The position numbers were made by a program, and so were the translations under genes. 64,000 bases of DNA, taken from Mallotus nudiflorus (lineage: Eukaryota > Streptophyta > Magnoliopsida > Malpighiales > Euphorbiaceae). Shown one piece after another: positions 1 to 12,355 of the stretch (the first letter of the stretch is position 1; the number at the start of each line of letters is the position of its first letter). The notes under the pieces are model-generated. The model ran no database searches. It was given only the letters and a program-made list of their open reading frames with translations, and was not told the origin of the DNA. The stretch lies in contig CANTUR010000047.1 of the NCBI GenBank assembly GCA_947683625.1, positions 5,270,001-5,334,000 of the forward strand, written 5' to 3'.

Positions 1-918
1 CTAAATTCCAGTTCAAATCATAGCACTCTTTTCCCAACATGATTAAAATTTTTTCTTCTCACATGAGAAGCTGCTGAGTTCTTCTGTAGCATGGAGATTT
101 AACTACAGCAATCGGTTGGAGAGGGGAGGGGAGCCTGTGCTGGTAGCTTGCTTCCAAGTCTTGCCAATTAGTGGCCGATCCAACACTTTAAGTTAGAAGG
201 AAAAATTTTAATTTCTTTTTCAAACAAAAAATTATAAATATATTACGTTTGTTTTGTAAGAAATGGTGTGTGTATATATATTTATGTAAGTATAAATTTC
301 AGTTTAAATATAAATTTCAAGAGGAGGCCATGAAATTTTAGCCTATGGGGGGCAATGGCCTCAACTTGTCCCCTGCTTCCGCTAGTGTTGCCAACTAGGG
401 CTGGACTTTCCAGTGGGTTTGGCATGAATTTTCTGAACGAACTGAATTAATTGATTTTCTAAAATATGAAACCGAACCGTGATTTAATTCATAAAATTAA
501 AAATGTAAAGTAAGTAAATTTAATCGATTTAGTTTTACGTATCTAAATAAAATATTCAAAATATTGTAATTTTATCCTTTTTATTATTTATAAAATTGAA
601 TCAAAATTTGATTCAATTTGGTTCAGTTCATCAAAATTGAAAATATAAATAAATAAACAAACCGATCCGAACCTAGTCATTAGTAAATCTTTGCTCACTC
701 CTAAATGCCAACCATATATGCCATTAGGTTGCATGTCCTTGTTTTGAAGGAATATATGTTCCTAATTGATTACTTGGTAGGGTTGATGGGCTGTGGCTAA
801 TAGAAGTCGAGTTGCAGCCCCTTGGAAAAGCGAAGTGTGAGTCAAAATTTCTGGACCGTTGCTTTAGCCCAATGGTTCAAATCTGGACATCAAAAGTCAC
901 CGCTAAACTTTATGGAGG
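1..918. other. Gene-free left flank
   Basis: No coding exon, RNA gene or transposon end is recognisable here. The stretch is AT-rich with a few less AT-rich patches (about 60-190 and 780-920). A short reading frame beginning near 822 runs into T-rich repeat DNA and has no protein-like composition, so I do not call it a gene. Confidence 0.5.
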
Positions 919-2607
919 AAATTTCATTGGTCGACCCATTAATATTTTTCATGTCCCGTGCTAATTTTTTATTCCAGTTTTATTTTATTTTTTTTAATTT
1001 TTAACCTGATTTTAGTCTAATTTTGAAACTTTATACATAAGATCGGCGTTTTTCGCGTATTTGTGTTTATTTCATCTTTTTCGTTTTTTCTTTCTTTAGG
1101 TGTATTTAATTTAAATTAATTGTATTTATTTGTATATTTTAAATAATTTAATTTTATATTCTAAATAACAACTTTTTTTAATTTTGAAATTTACTATTAG
1201 TTAGACTATAAAAACTAAGCTAATTAAACAAAAGATTACCATAGTCTTTAATAATTATTTTTTCATAATTATTTAAAACTTAGAAATTAAATTAATTCAA
1301 CAAAAAATTATCCATGGTATTTAATAATTATTTTTTCAATAAAAATAACAAAAAAATTATGAAATATATAAAAAAAATCATTATTTTTATTATTGATACT
1401 AATAAAAGTAAAAATTATATTTATGATTTTAATTTTATTATTAATGATGAAAAAATTGAAAAAACAACAAAAATCAACAACTGTAATTTTTTATTTTTTT
1501 TGTTATTTAAGTTGTAGTTTTCAATTATTTTTATTGTTTCTCTCTGTTTATATTTGTTGATTTTTAAAAAAATAATAAAAAATAATAAAAATTATGAGAT
1601 ATATAAAAAATCATTATTTTTATCATTAATACTAATAAAAGTAAAAATTGTATTTATAATTCTGTCATTAATAATGAAAAAATAATTTAAACAATAATAA
1701 AAAATCAACAAGAATAAACAACAATTAACAACTGACAATCAACAAAAATCAATAATATAATTTTTTTTTATTTTTGTTGTTTTAGTTGTTGCTTTTAGTT
1801 ATTTTTTTTAGTTTGGGTTTGTTGATTTTTTTATTTTTTCAGCTTTTTTTTTTTTTTGATATTACAAATATATTATAAGGATTGTAAACTTGTTACATAT
1901 TGATGATCAATAAGTATTAAATAATTTTTAAAAAAAAAGTTTAAAACATTTTAATAAACAAATTAAAGTAAAAAAAATAAAATCCTTATCTTTAAAAATA
2001 TAAAAGAAAAAAATTTTGTTTAATGTTTTTATAATAGTTGAAGATATTTATTACTTAGTTTAATAACAATTGAATATGCTTAATTTATAATTATTCATTT
2101 TAAAAAAGAAGGTCTTAAAAGAAAAAAATATTGAGTAAATAAAAGAAAACGTTAATAATAAAATGAAGACAATACCTTAAAAATAAAAAAAAAACGTATG
2201 AAGATATTAGAAAAGAATGTTGAGAAAAAAAAATATTACTATAAAAATAGACTAAAAATGTTGAGAAAAACAGTAAAAAAAAAGTTAGAAAAAAAAATTG
2301 AGTAAAAAAATATTGAGAAAAAAATAGATGAAGATAGAAAAAAAATATTAAGAAAAAAATGAAAACAATATAAAGTAAAAAAATTGTTAAAAAAAATAAA
2401 TAAAATATTGAAAAAAAAAAGTATAAAGTAAAAAAAAAAGTTGAAAAAAATGTTGAAAAAAAAGATAACCCTAAAAGTAAAAATGACAAAGGGAATAAAT
2501 TATATTTAAAAGAAAAAAATTAGAAAAAATAATTTTAAAAATTTTTAAGGTCGACTGTTTTTTTTAAGATTTATTTTATTTTTTGTATATTTATATAAAA
2601 ACCCAAA
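919..2607. repeat. Tandem repeat unit 1 (about 1.69 kb)
   Basis: First of three direct copies of a non-coding unit. The same landmarks recur in the same order in every unit: a block containing aaatttcattg, a block near 1010-1060 related to ttttgaaactcttgtatat, a hairpin-rich segment made of caacaaaaatc and gttgttttag motifs, a block reading attataaggattgtaaac, and a strongly A-rich segment with repeated ttgagaaaaaa. This is the most diverged copy, and its left boundary is approximate. No coding capacity is visible; long Phe/Leu reading frames on the minus strand (2115-2489) are simply the complement of the A-rich tract. Confidence 0.75.
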
Positions 2608-4260
2608 TTTCATTGTATGTCCATCAAAGGCCAATAATTTAATTTATGGCCCACTTCATTTTCTTATTTTAGTTTTGTCTTTTTCTGTTTCAATTATGTC
2701 ATTATTTTGACCAAGTTTTGAAACTCTTGTATATATTTCGGTGTTTGGCTTTTTTAAATTTTTTTTCTATAATTCTTTTTTGATTTAATTTTATTCTTGA
2801 AATCATCTTTAATTTAAGTTTATTGTTGGTATTTATTTGATTTATATATTTTAAATAGTTTAATTTTATATTCTAAATAATAATTTTTAAAAATTTTGAA
2901 ACTTATTATTATTTATAATATAAAAATTAAGCTAATTAAATAAAAAAAATTACCCATAGTCTTCAATAATTATTTTTTTCATAATTATTTAGAACTGAGA
3001 AATTAAATTAATTAAACTAAAAATTATCCATGGTATTTAATAATTATTTTTTCAATAAAAATAACAAAAAAAATTATGAAATATATAAAAAAAATCATTA
3101 TTTTTATTATTGATACCAATAAAAGTAAACATTATATTTATGATTTTAATTTCATTATTAATGATGAAAAATTGAAAAAACAACAAAAATCAATAACTGC
3201 AATTTTTTGTTGTTTTTGTTATTTAATTTGTAGTTTTCAATTGTTTTTATTGTTTCTCTTTGTTTATATTTGTTGATTTTTTAAAAAAAAAAATAAAAAA
3301 ATAACAATAAAAAATAATAAAAATTATAAGATATATAAAAAATCATTATTTTTATCATTAATACTAATAAAAGTAAAAGTTGTATTTATAATTCTGTCAT
3401 TAATAATGAAAAAATAATTTAAACAATAATAAAAAATCAACAAAAATAAACAACAATTAACAACTGACAATCAACAAAAATCAGCAACATAATTTTTTTT
3501 TTATTTTTGTTGTTTTGTTGTTTTAGTTGTTGCTTTTAGTTTTTTTTTTGTTTGGGTTTGTTGATTTTTTTTTATTTTTTCAGCTTTTTTTTTGTTGATG
3601 TTACAAATACATTATAAGGATTGTAAACTTATTACATATTGATGATCAATAAGTATCAAATAATTTTTTAAAAAAAAAGTTTAAAACATTTTAATAAACA
3701 AATTAAAGTAAAAAAAAATCCTTATCTTTAAAAATATAAAAGGAGAAAATTTTGTTTAATGTTTTTATAATAGTTGAAAATATTTATTACTTAGTTTAAC
3801 AACAATTGAATATGTTTAGTTTATAATTATTCATTTTAAAAAAAAGGTCTTACAAGAAAAAAATATTGAGTAAATAGAAGAAAACGTTGAGAATAAAATG
3901 AAGACAATACCTTAAAAATAAAAATAAAAACGTTGAGCAACAAAATTTGAGAAAAAAAATGAAGATATTAGAAAAGAATGTTGAGAAAAAAATATATTAC
4001 TATAAAAATAGACTAAAAATGTTGAGAAAAACAGTAAAAAAAATGTTAGAAAAAAATGTTGAGCAAAAAAATATTGAGAAAAGTATAAAGTAAAAAAAGT
4101 TGAAAAAATCAGTAAAGACAAAAAAATGTTGAAAAAAAAGACAACCCTAAAAATAAGAGTGATAAGGGGAATAAGTTAGAAAAAATAGTTTTGAAAATTT
4201 TTAAGGTGGACTGTTTTTTGAAAGATTTTTTTTATTTTTTATATACTTATATAAAAACTC
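2608..4260. repeat. Tandem repeat unit 2 (about 1.65 kb)
   Basis: Second copy, very similar to unit 1 and to the first half of unit 3. It contains the same hairpin-rich segments (about 3160-3260 and 3420-3590), the attataaggattgtaaac block near 3610-3630, and the A-rich ttgagaaaa tract (about 3850-4140). At the junction with unit 3 a 22-bp stretch around ccaataattta is itself duplicated (about 4290-4325). Confidence 0.8.
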
Positions 4261-5197
4261 CAAATTTCATTGTATGTCCATCAAAGGCCAATAATTTAAT
4301 TTATGGCCAATAATTTAGTTTATGGCCCACTTCATTTTCTTATTTTAGTTTTGTCTTTTTCTGTTTCAATTATGTTATTATTTTGATCTAGTTTTGAAAC
4401 TCTTACATATATTTCGGTATTTGGCTTTTTTAAAAGTTTTTACTATAATTCTTTTTTCATTTACTTATTATTCTTGAAATCATCTTTAATTTAAGTTTAT
4501 TGTGGGTATTTATTTGATTTATATATTTTAAATAGTTTAATTTTATATTCTAAATAATAATTTTTTTAAAATTTTGAAACTTATTATTATTTATAATATA
4601 AAAATTAAGCTAATTAAATAAAAAAATTACTCATAGTCTTCAATAATTATTTTTTTTATAATTATTTAGAATTTAAAAATTAAACTAAAAATTACCCATT
4701 TCGGTAAAAATAGCAAAAAATTATGAAATATATCAAATAAATTATTATTTATGGTCTTAATTTTATTATTAATGATGAAAAAACTGGAAAAAAAAACAAC
4801 AAACAACAACAAAAATTGACAACTGTAATTTTTTATTGCTTTTGTTGATTTTTATAATTTCAGTTGTTGCTTTCAATTATTTTTGTTGTTTGTTTTTGTT
4901 TATATTTGTTGATTTTTGTTAAAAATAAAAAATAACAATAAAAATTATAAGATATATAAAAAATTATTATTTTTATCATTAATACTAATAAAAGTAAAAA
5001 TTTTATTTATGACCTTTATTTTTTCATTAATAATGAAAAATAATTTAAAAAATAAAAAAATCAACAAAAACAAACAATTGACAGTCAACAACATAAAGTT
5101 TTGTTGTTTTGTTGTTCAGTTCTTATTTTAAATTTTTTTTGCCGTTTCAATTTGTTGATTTTTTTGGCATTTTTTTGATTAATTTTACAAATACATT
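4261..5197. repeat. Tandem repeat unit 3, left part, split by a LINE
   Basis: The first 0.94 kb of the third copy, starting again at aaatttcattg. It stops at 5197 inside the block that in units 1 and 2 continues as acaaatayattataaggattg. The continuation is found 5.8 kb away, at 10993. The last 12 bases (5186-5197, tacaaatacatt) are repeated at 10993-11004 and form the target-site duplication of the intervening LINE. Confidence 0.85.
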
Positions 5198-5377
5198 TTT
5201 TTAAAGGTTGGGAAACTTAGCATCAAAATGCGCACCTGGGCATCCTAACTAAGTTGACACCCCCTACGCACTATCATCACACACTAAGGAACCACCATTT
5301 ATTAAAGATAAAAATAAAGAGTTTACATGAAATAAAACAAGAACAACCCATGAAGGAAAAAAGAAACAAACAGAAAG

Positions 5378-8300
5378 CTAATGAAAACAATATGACTCAA
5401 GACTAATCGCATAATTGATCATAAGATCATGACAACAAGATGGATAGGAGTGCCACCACAGAGATTGTTGAGCTCGAAGACCCAGTGAAGCAAGTTTATC
5501 CATGACTTTGTTTCCCTCCCTGAAAACGTGGTTGATATGATGCCAAATAAAATAGAGTTGTGTAAGGCAAAATTGCCATTCCTTTTGAACTCGCCATGTA
5601 ACTAATGCATTTTTAGCTTGGAGCAAATGAACTACAAAGAGAGAATTTGATTCTATTTAAATGGGGGAGAGATGTAATTCAAATGCTTTGTTCATTGCAG
5701 CAGCTACAACAAGCAGCTCTACTTTAAAGGCGATTCGGTTTCCAACAAGAAATGCAAAAGAAAGTATTGTAAAGCCATGCATGTATCTAAAAATAACACC
5801 ATCAGTTATTGGACCAGACGAACCAGCCGTGGTACCATTAGTGTTGATTTTTGTCCAACCTGATAGAGGATGAGTCCAAACGATAAGAGTTGCAATAGGG
5901 ACATAACTAGGAATTATAGCAATCTGAAGATGCTGTAAAATACATCGATAAAGAAGAGAATTGTCCATATGACCTGAATGAAAAATCTCAACTTCTTTAA
6001 TAGACTGACAAACTATGCGGAAAGATTAGGAGATCTAGGAAATTTCATTTTTGAAAATAAACCTGTTTCAAGCTTGCCAAACATGCTAGATAACAACATG
6101 AACCCCAACACACCATAAAACAACAACTTATGAGGAAAAATGTAGGTTCATAATTTCTTTAAACAAATAAAAAATTCACGAGAAAGATCAACTGAAACCT
6201 CAAATAAACTGCACAAAGCAAACCAGAGCGAGGTAGCATAAGGGTATTTCACAAAGATATGATCCAGTGATTCTTTATCAGAGAGACAAAGGCAACATCA
6301 TGAGACCATGTACAGACCCTTAGCACGCAAAATTTCCATAGATGGTATTTTCTTGTGTAAAATCCTCTAAGTAAGAAATGACCGTGAAAGGGGAAGGTAA
6401 TGGCGCCAATCTTCTCGATTCCAATAGACCTTAGGCGAGCAACCTCTAAAAAATTCATAAGCAGCTTTACAAGTGACAAAACCTGTAGAAGAAAATCGAC
6501 AGATGTACTCATCCATAGAAGAAAAAAAGACATTCTTGATATCAACCGCAACATTAGGATAAGTAAAACTAAAAGAATCGGGAATATGCCATGACCCATC
6601 ATAAAAGACGTTTAAAATAGAGGCATATAAGAACTTATAGTATATAGCAGGAACTTATAATGCGTAGCAGGAACTTATAATGCGTAGTAGGAATAGGAAC
6701 TCTATCAATAATTTTGTAGCTCAACCAATTGTCAAATTAGAAACTACGCTCAAAATTGGCATAAGGAATCCATTAACAATTCTCTTGCAAGCTATCATAA
6801 CTACTCCGGATGGAACACCAAATAAAAGAAGAAATAAATGAGGACCGAGGCTGCTTAAAGGAATTAAAAAATCTTTGCCTTAAAAAGGAGAAAGCAAAAC
6901 TATCATCAGAAATAACCAGACATCCAATTTGCAAAGTAAAGCTTAATTGAACCACGAAAGCCTTTTTAAGCCCAGACCACCTTCATTAAACGGAGCATAG
7001 CAAACACTCTATTTAATTATGACTAATTTTTTGGACTTAACATCACCAGTCTAAAGGAAATTTTGAATTACTTTCTCTAATTTTCTAATCATCAAGATAG
7101 GCCATTTATATACCATAAAAGAGTGGAGAAAGGATCCATGAATAACAGAATTAATGAGAGCTAGACGACCCACCATGGATAAAGTGTGACCTTTCCATTT
7201 ATCAAAGTTGGAAAGAATTTTATCTACAATGCACTATGACCATCTACGCTTAGCCACACTAATAAATAAAGGAACACCAAAATAGATAAAAAGTAGAGAG
7301 CCTCACTGAAGACGAGGAAAAGAGCTAAGAGAAACCATACAGCTACTAGAAATATATTTTCCAAAAAAAATTTTAAACTTGTTCCAATTCACAAACTGAC
7401 CCAAAATTGCACTATAATCCTAAAAAATTTTGACTAGCCTTTGAATATTATTAATAGATTCTCTATAGAAAATCAACACATCATCTGTATAAAGAAGATG
7501 AGTTAGGCAATTAGCAATACCCGGAGCATACATAGCAAGTAAAAGTTGAGACTAAAAGGCATAAACCAACCATCTATTAAGGAAATCTTCAGCTAAACAA
7601 AAAAGTAATAGGGAAAGAGGGTCCGCCTGCCTATCTCCATGAGAACACCAAAAAATAACCCTGAGGAGAACCATTTAAAAGAATAGAAAGACGGGTAGAA
7701 TAAAAAATAGTTTGGATCCACAAACAAAAAATATTGGAAAACCCAAAACTTTGCAGAACCAAAATAATAAATTTCCAATCTAAAGTATTAAAGGCTTTCC
7801 TAATATCAATTTTAATTGCCATATTGCCTCCATAACAATGAGAATTTAGCAAATTAATACATTCAGAAGTTGTGGCAATACAATTTTTAATGTTGTGGCC
7901 CTTTATGAAATCAAACTAATGAGGATCAATGATTTTAAAGGCAATAATGGCCAACTTGTTTGCAATAAACTTGGTAATAACTTTAAAAATAAAGTTGCCT
8001 ATAACAATTGGATGATAATATCAACAGAATCAGCATTAGGAACCTTAGGAATTAGGATCGTAAAATTGGAATTTAGGCCAAACAAAGTTGAGCCAATAAT
8101 AAAAAAATGACGAACTGCTACACAAACCTCATGGCCAACAAAATCCCAATAATTTTTATAAAATAATATAGCAAACCCATTTGGTCTAAGACCACTGTGA
8201 GGGTCCATAAAAAACACTGCATTTTTAATATCCATATCTAGAGGAATCTAAATAAGGGAAGAATTATCCTCATGACAAACCAAAGAAGGGATAATGTCTT

Positions 8301-9549
8301 GAACAAATGAAAAATCTCGATCCACCAAAGGATCCGAAAATAGAGTAGTGTAAAAATTGATGACATGATTTCTAACCACAGTCTCATATGAAATAAGAGA
8401 ATTATTAATCATCAAGCTATGAATTCCTGTTTGGGGATGACACCGAGCTAATAAGTTGTAAAAAAATTTAGAGTTATTGTCTTCATTAATAAGCCATTTT
8501 ACTCTGCATTGATCTTTTAGTAAACTATGCTTACTTTCAAGATGCATATCCAAAATCTTATGAGCTTCAAGTTCCTAAGAGTGGAATTCTTCAGAAAAAC
8601 GTTGATAAGAAATAGCCGCCTAAATACTCTCTAAATTTTGTTTAGCCAAAGCAATATTAACATCCATATGACCAAAAGCATTGTTATTCTAAAACCAAAG
8701 AAAAATATAAAGAAGCTTAAGTTTCTTCATAAAAACCAATATAGGATTGCCGTGAAATGAAAGAGTGCTCCAAAATTCCCTTACATCCAAATAAAAAGTT
8801 GGGTGCTTAACCCATATCGAACAAAAGTGAAAAGGATGATGATGAGAAATAGTAAGCTTATTACAATTTAATAAGATTGGATTGTGATCTGACTGATGGT
8901 GCACAAAAGCAAAACACTCAATACATCTCTAAAATCAAAGAGAAAAAATATTACAAAAGGCACGATCAAGGTGAATTTTAATCCGTTGAGAATCATACCT
9001 GTTTTATAATCAAATATAAAAAGACCCTCTAATGTTTAAGCAAAAGAGATCAAAGGATGACATAGCAAAAGAAAATTCATTACAAGGCTTAATAGAAGGG
9101 ACGCGACCTCCTAATTTCTCATACGCACCAAAATAGGAATTAAAGTCATCAAGAATATACCAAGTTCCATTGCATAGAGAAGTGAGTTGAAAGAGATTAT
9201 TCCATAGCAGCCTATGGTGAGAAGTTAGAACACTTGCATGAACACATGTTATAAAATGTCAATCATTTTCTAAAGAAAATTTAATGGTGATCTGCTAGTC
9301 TGAACTCACCAAAAAGGTAACATTGCCAGCACTAATCCTATTCAAAGCAAACATCCATAGAGAAGAAGCATTGTCTACTACAAAAGAAAAGCTAATGGAA
9401 GACCAATATTGAGAATTGATTCCATCAAAATCAATTTTTGGTTCAGTAATACATAAAAAATCTGGATTATAAGATTTACATAAATTAGCAAGAAAAAGTT
9501 AAGTGGCCTTATTTCCAAAACCTCTGTAATTCCAAAATAAAGCTTTCAT
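5378..9549 (-). pseudogene. LINE ORF2 remnant: endonuclease, reverse transcriptase, RNase H
   Basis: ORF2 begins at 9549 with MKALFWNYRGFGNKA, the typical start of plant LINE endonucleases, then ITEPK (about 9440). SDHNPILLNC at about 8890 is the C-terminal endonuclease motif. Reverse transcriptase shows SGLRPNGF and LIPKVPNAD (about 8050-8210), KIDIRKAFNTLDW (about 7760-7810) and the catalytic box as YTDD (7479-7490; usually Y/F-A-D-D). A zinc-binding zf-RVT region follows (about 6240-6520). The terminal RNase H covers 5400-5960 and keeps FREGNKVMDKLASLG, but the two Asp positions expected in NTDG and ESDS read Asn. In-frame stops occur throughout. Confidence 0.85.
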
Positions 9550-9557
9550 TGATAATT

Positions 9558-10939
9558 TTAGGATTGAGCCCTAGTGATAGGCTTTTTTCCTATCAACTTG
9601 ATTTGATTTGATAGGGATTTCTTCTTTTTAATTGTCTGCCATTTTGAAAAGAAATCAGTATTGTCATGATCCACCATGTCTGCCCAATTTTGTTGTCCAA
9701 CTTGCTCCAGTTCTTTATTTGCTTGGGCATGCCCTGGAGAAAGAGTAGTATTAAGAGAGGCATCAGGGGCGGAAGATTGCATAGCAGGTTGTTGTAATTA
9801 TGAAGAAATCTGAATCTGACTTGAAGACACATTATCATCAGGCAGATGATGAAGCTCATTATTTTCTTAGGCAATCTTACCTCGAATAAGGTTAAATGAA
9901 GAAGACACATCCTAATGGGTGATGACAGGCCTCAACTCAACCATATCATTTTGACCATGGGCAGACTTATCCTTTTCACCATGATCAAACATATTATCTG
10001 TAGGAGGAGGAGAAGACTTTCTTTGCCAAACTTTATGAACTTTAGAACGACCATGGGATCTCATCCTTGGAGGAGGCGAAGATGGTAGATCAATTTTTTG
10101 AAGCTTGCAATTGGAAGAATTTATGCCTAATAGAGTTACAGGTTGTACAGAAGAGAGGGAGATGCTTATATAACATCCACATCAAACAAATTGCCTTCAC
10201 AGTCGAGGATGAGCTGATACTGAAGAGGATTTTCCAAATCAACATCCACTATAACTCTTGCAAAGTAATTGAAATCACCCTCCAAAGTTGCCTTATCAAT
10301 ACATGGAGGAACACCAATGTTGCAAGCTATATCAGCTAGAATATAAGCATCCCAAAGCTCCCAAGGTAATCTATACAAACACACCCATAATTGAGTGTTC
10401 ATTGATTTTTCTTTTTAAAGATCAAAGCTTGGTACTCATCGTTGAAGACGTAAGACACCAGGCTTAAGGGATAGCAATCCCTTTCTCCAAACTGTATCCC
10501 TATCATGTTCAGAAGTTAGAAGGATATGGAAGAAACTGCGACCTAATGAGATGAGGAACTAGGGTGAAGTTAAGTTCCATAAAGATGAAAGGAGATCCGT
10601 CAGATTGATTAATTTCCAAGGTTCATCACCCTTATTGAGCACAACTTGTCTAATCAGAGAAAACTTGCAAAGTGCTAATCATTTTTTATATAAATTTGAA
10701 TTTATCTTCACCGCCTGGTACGAACCAAGAATTAAGGGGCAAGAGGGACAAATAAATGCAGGTTCATGGAGGACAAATGCATAAGTCTTCATAGGCAAAG
10801 AGAAAGTCCTTGCAATATCAGAACGACCATTAGGTTTGGCGGAGAAGAGGTCTGCATGGCTTAGATAAGCATCACTAGCAAAGGAAGGCTTTTTAATGGC
10901 ATTAGGATTTAGGGATATGTTCGGCGGCGTAGGTAGCAT
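9558..10939 (-). pseudogene. LINE ORF1 remnant (DUF4283 / zinc-knuckle gag-like protein)
   Basis: ORF1 probably starts at the ATG at 10939 (MLPTPPNISLNP). The DUF4283 core is clear at 10166-10402: WVCLYRLPWELWD, then ILADIACNIG, DKATL and FARVIVDVDLENPL. This matches the usual WVR-LPxEYWD ... DxAT ... FARVxVDxDL pattern of plant LINE ORF1 proteins, which bind the element's RNA. Stop codons interrupt the frame before and after this core. The last segment (9558-9782) ends in a stop only 8 bases before the ORF2 ATG at 9549, a normal tight ORF1-ORF2 junction for this clade. Confidence 0.8.
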
Positions 10940-10992
10940 ATTTTTCAAAAAACCTATCACAATAATTTTATAAGTAGTTGTATGTTTAGTTC

Positions 10993-11752
10993 TACAAATA
11001 CATTATAAGGATTGTAAACTAATTACATATTAATGATAAATAAGTATCAAATAATTTTTTTTCTTGAAAAGAAGTTAGACATTTTAATAAACAAATTAAC
11101 GTAAAAAATAAAATTAAATCCTCATTCTTTAAAAATATAAAAGGAGAAAATTTTATTTGTTTATTTTAGTTACAACAGTTGAAATTATTTATTACTTAGT
11201 TTAATAACAATTGAAAATGTTTAATTCATAATTATTTATTTGAAAAAAAAAAGGTTTTAAGAGGAAAAAATATTGAGAAAAAAAAAAGAAAACGTTGAGA
11301 ATAAAATGAAGACAGTATCTTAAAAATAAAAAACATTGAGTAAAAAAAGATGAAGATATTAGAAAAATATTGAAAAAAAATAAATATAATACTATAAAAG
11401 TAGAAAAAAAAATGTTTAGCAAAATAATATTGAGAAAAAGATGAAGATAGTAGAAAAAAAGTTGAGCAAAAAATATTGAGAAAAAAAATGAAGACAATAA
11501 AAAAATATTAAGAAAAAAATAAATGAAAACATATAAAATAAAAAAATTGTTGAAAAAAACAAGAAAATAAATAAAATTAAAAAAAAATTAATAAAAGGGA
11601 AAAAATGTTAGAGAAAAAGATAATCCTAAAAATAAAAATGACAAATAAAATGAGTTATATTTGAAAAAAATTAAAAAATATAATTTTTAAAGTCAACTGT
11701 AATTTTAATTTTTTTTTTATTTTTGATATATTTACTCAAAAAGCTTACCTTT
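10993..11752. repeat. Tandem repeat unit 3, right part
   Basis: Continuation of unit 3 after the LINE: tacaaatacattataagg, the gattgtaaac block, and an A-rich segment with ttgagaaaa motifs (about 11,260-11,640), ending in the tttgatatatttactcaaaaa stretch that matches the unit ends at about 2580 and 4240. With 4261-5197 it makes one complete unit, so the array had three units before the LINE inserted. Confidence 0.8.
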
Positions 11753-12151
11753 ATGTTTATATATGGAGCCCATGCTTCATAAGCATTGGAATTTGGGTCA
11801 AATTAAACTCAATTAAAATATATACTATATTGAATCAAATCCAAATATTTTCCCTCATTATGTCAGAGATATTGAATTTTTTTATCTTACAACGATCTCC
11901 CTTCCAATAAATTTTAAAAAAATGAAAATCATCACAATCTGCACAGTGCATTATCATATTAAAATTAGTAAAAAGCAAAAAAAAAAAAAAATCAATACAA
12001 GTTGATTAAGAATTCTATGATAAACAAAACTCTTTAATTATATTTTACTAAATAAAATAAATTTGATTACAGATTACTTTCTTATTTTATCAGTTAAAGA
12101 AGATTAGAACAAATCAACAGAGTTCCCTACTTGATCGGATGATTTAGAAAC
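11753..12151. other. Upstream region of the lipid-transfer protein gene
   Basis: AT-rich non-coding DNA between the repeat array and the TATA box of the LTPG gene. It holds poly-A runs (near 11,980) but no reading frame or transposon end that I recognise. It presumably contains the gene's promoter. Confidence 0.4.
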
Positions 12152-12160
12152 ATATATATA
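12152..12160 (+). promoter_or_regulatory. Probable TATA box of the LTPG gene
   Basis: The run atatatata lies about 200 bases before the ATG at 12356. A start of transcription about 30 bases downstream (near 12,190) would give a 5' leader of roughly 165 bases. This is inferred from position and composition only. Confidence 0.4.
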
Positions 12161-12355
12161 ACAGAAAACAAAATATATTAACACCATTTTGAAAATTCTA
12201 AATTCAAATGTAAAATTTTTTTATCTTGGAATTTCTTTATTTAAAACTCAGCTATGTAATTCTGCCTTCTGAGGTCTCATTCAATCCATTTTTAGCCATT
12301 TTAGCCCTATTATTGTTCATACATCAAGAACCCCAAAAAAAAAGAAAAAAAAGAA

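Larger units (their letters stand above)
5198..10992 (-). mobile_element. Near full-length L1-type LINE (non-LTR retrotransposon), decayed
   Basis: Read on the minus strand, the element starts near 10992 with ORF1 (DUF4283-type nucleic-acid-binding protein), followed by ORF2 with AP endonuclease, reverse transcriptase, a zinc-binding zf-RVT region and a C-terminal RNase H. It ends near 5198 in a short A-tract (T-run 5196-5202 on the plus strand) directly beside the left target-site duplication. The 12-bp duplications tacaaatacatt lie at 5186-5197 and 10993-11004. Domain order, A-tail and duplication length are those of plant L1-clade LINEs. Both reading frames carry several stop codons and frame breaks, so it is immobile now. 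It inserted after the tandem array had formed. Confidence 0.92.

Noticed and set aside
2115..2489. 124-codon minus-strand reading frame rich in Phe, Leu and Ser
   Set aside because: It is the complement of the A-rich ttgagaaaaa tract of the tandem unit; similar frames recur wherever that tract occurs and none has protein-like composition.
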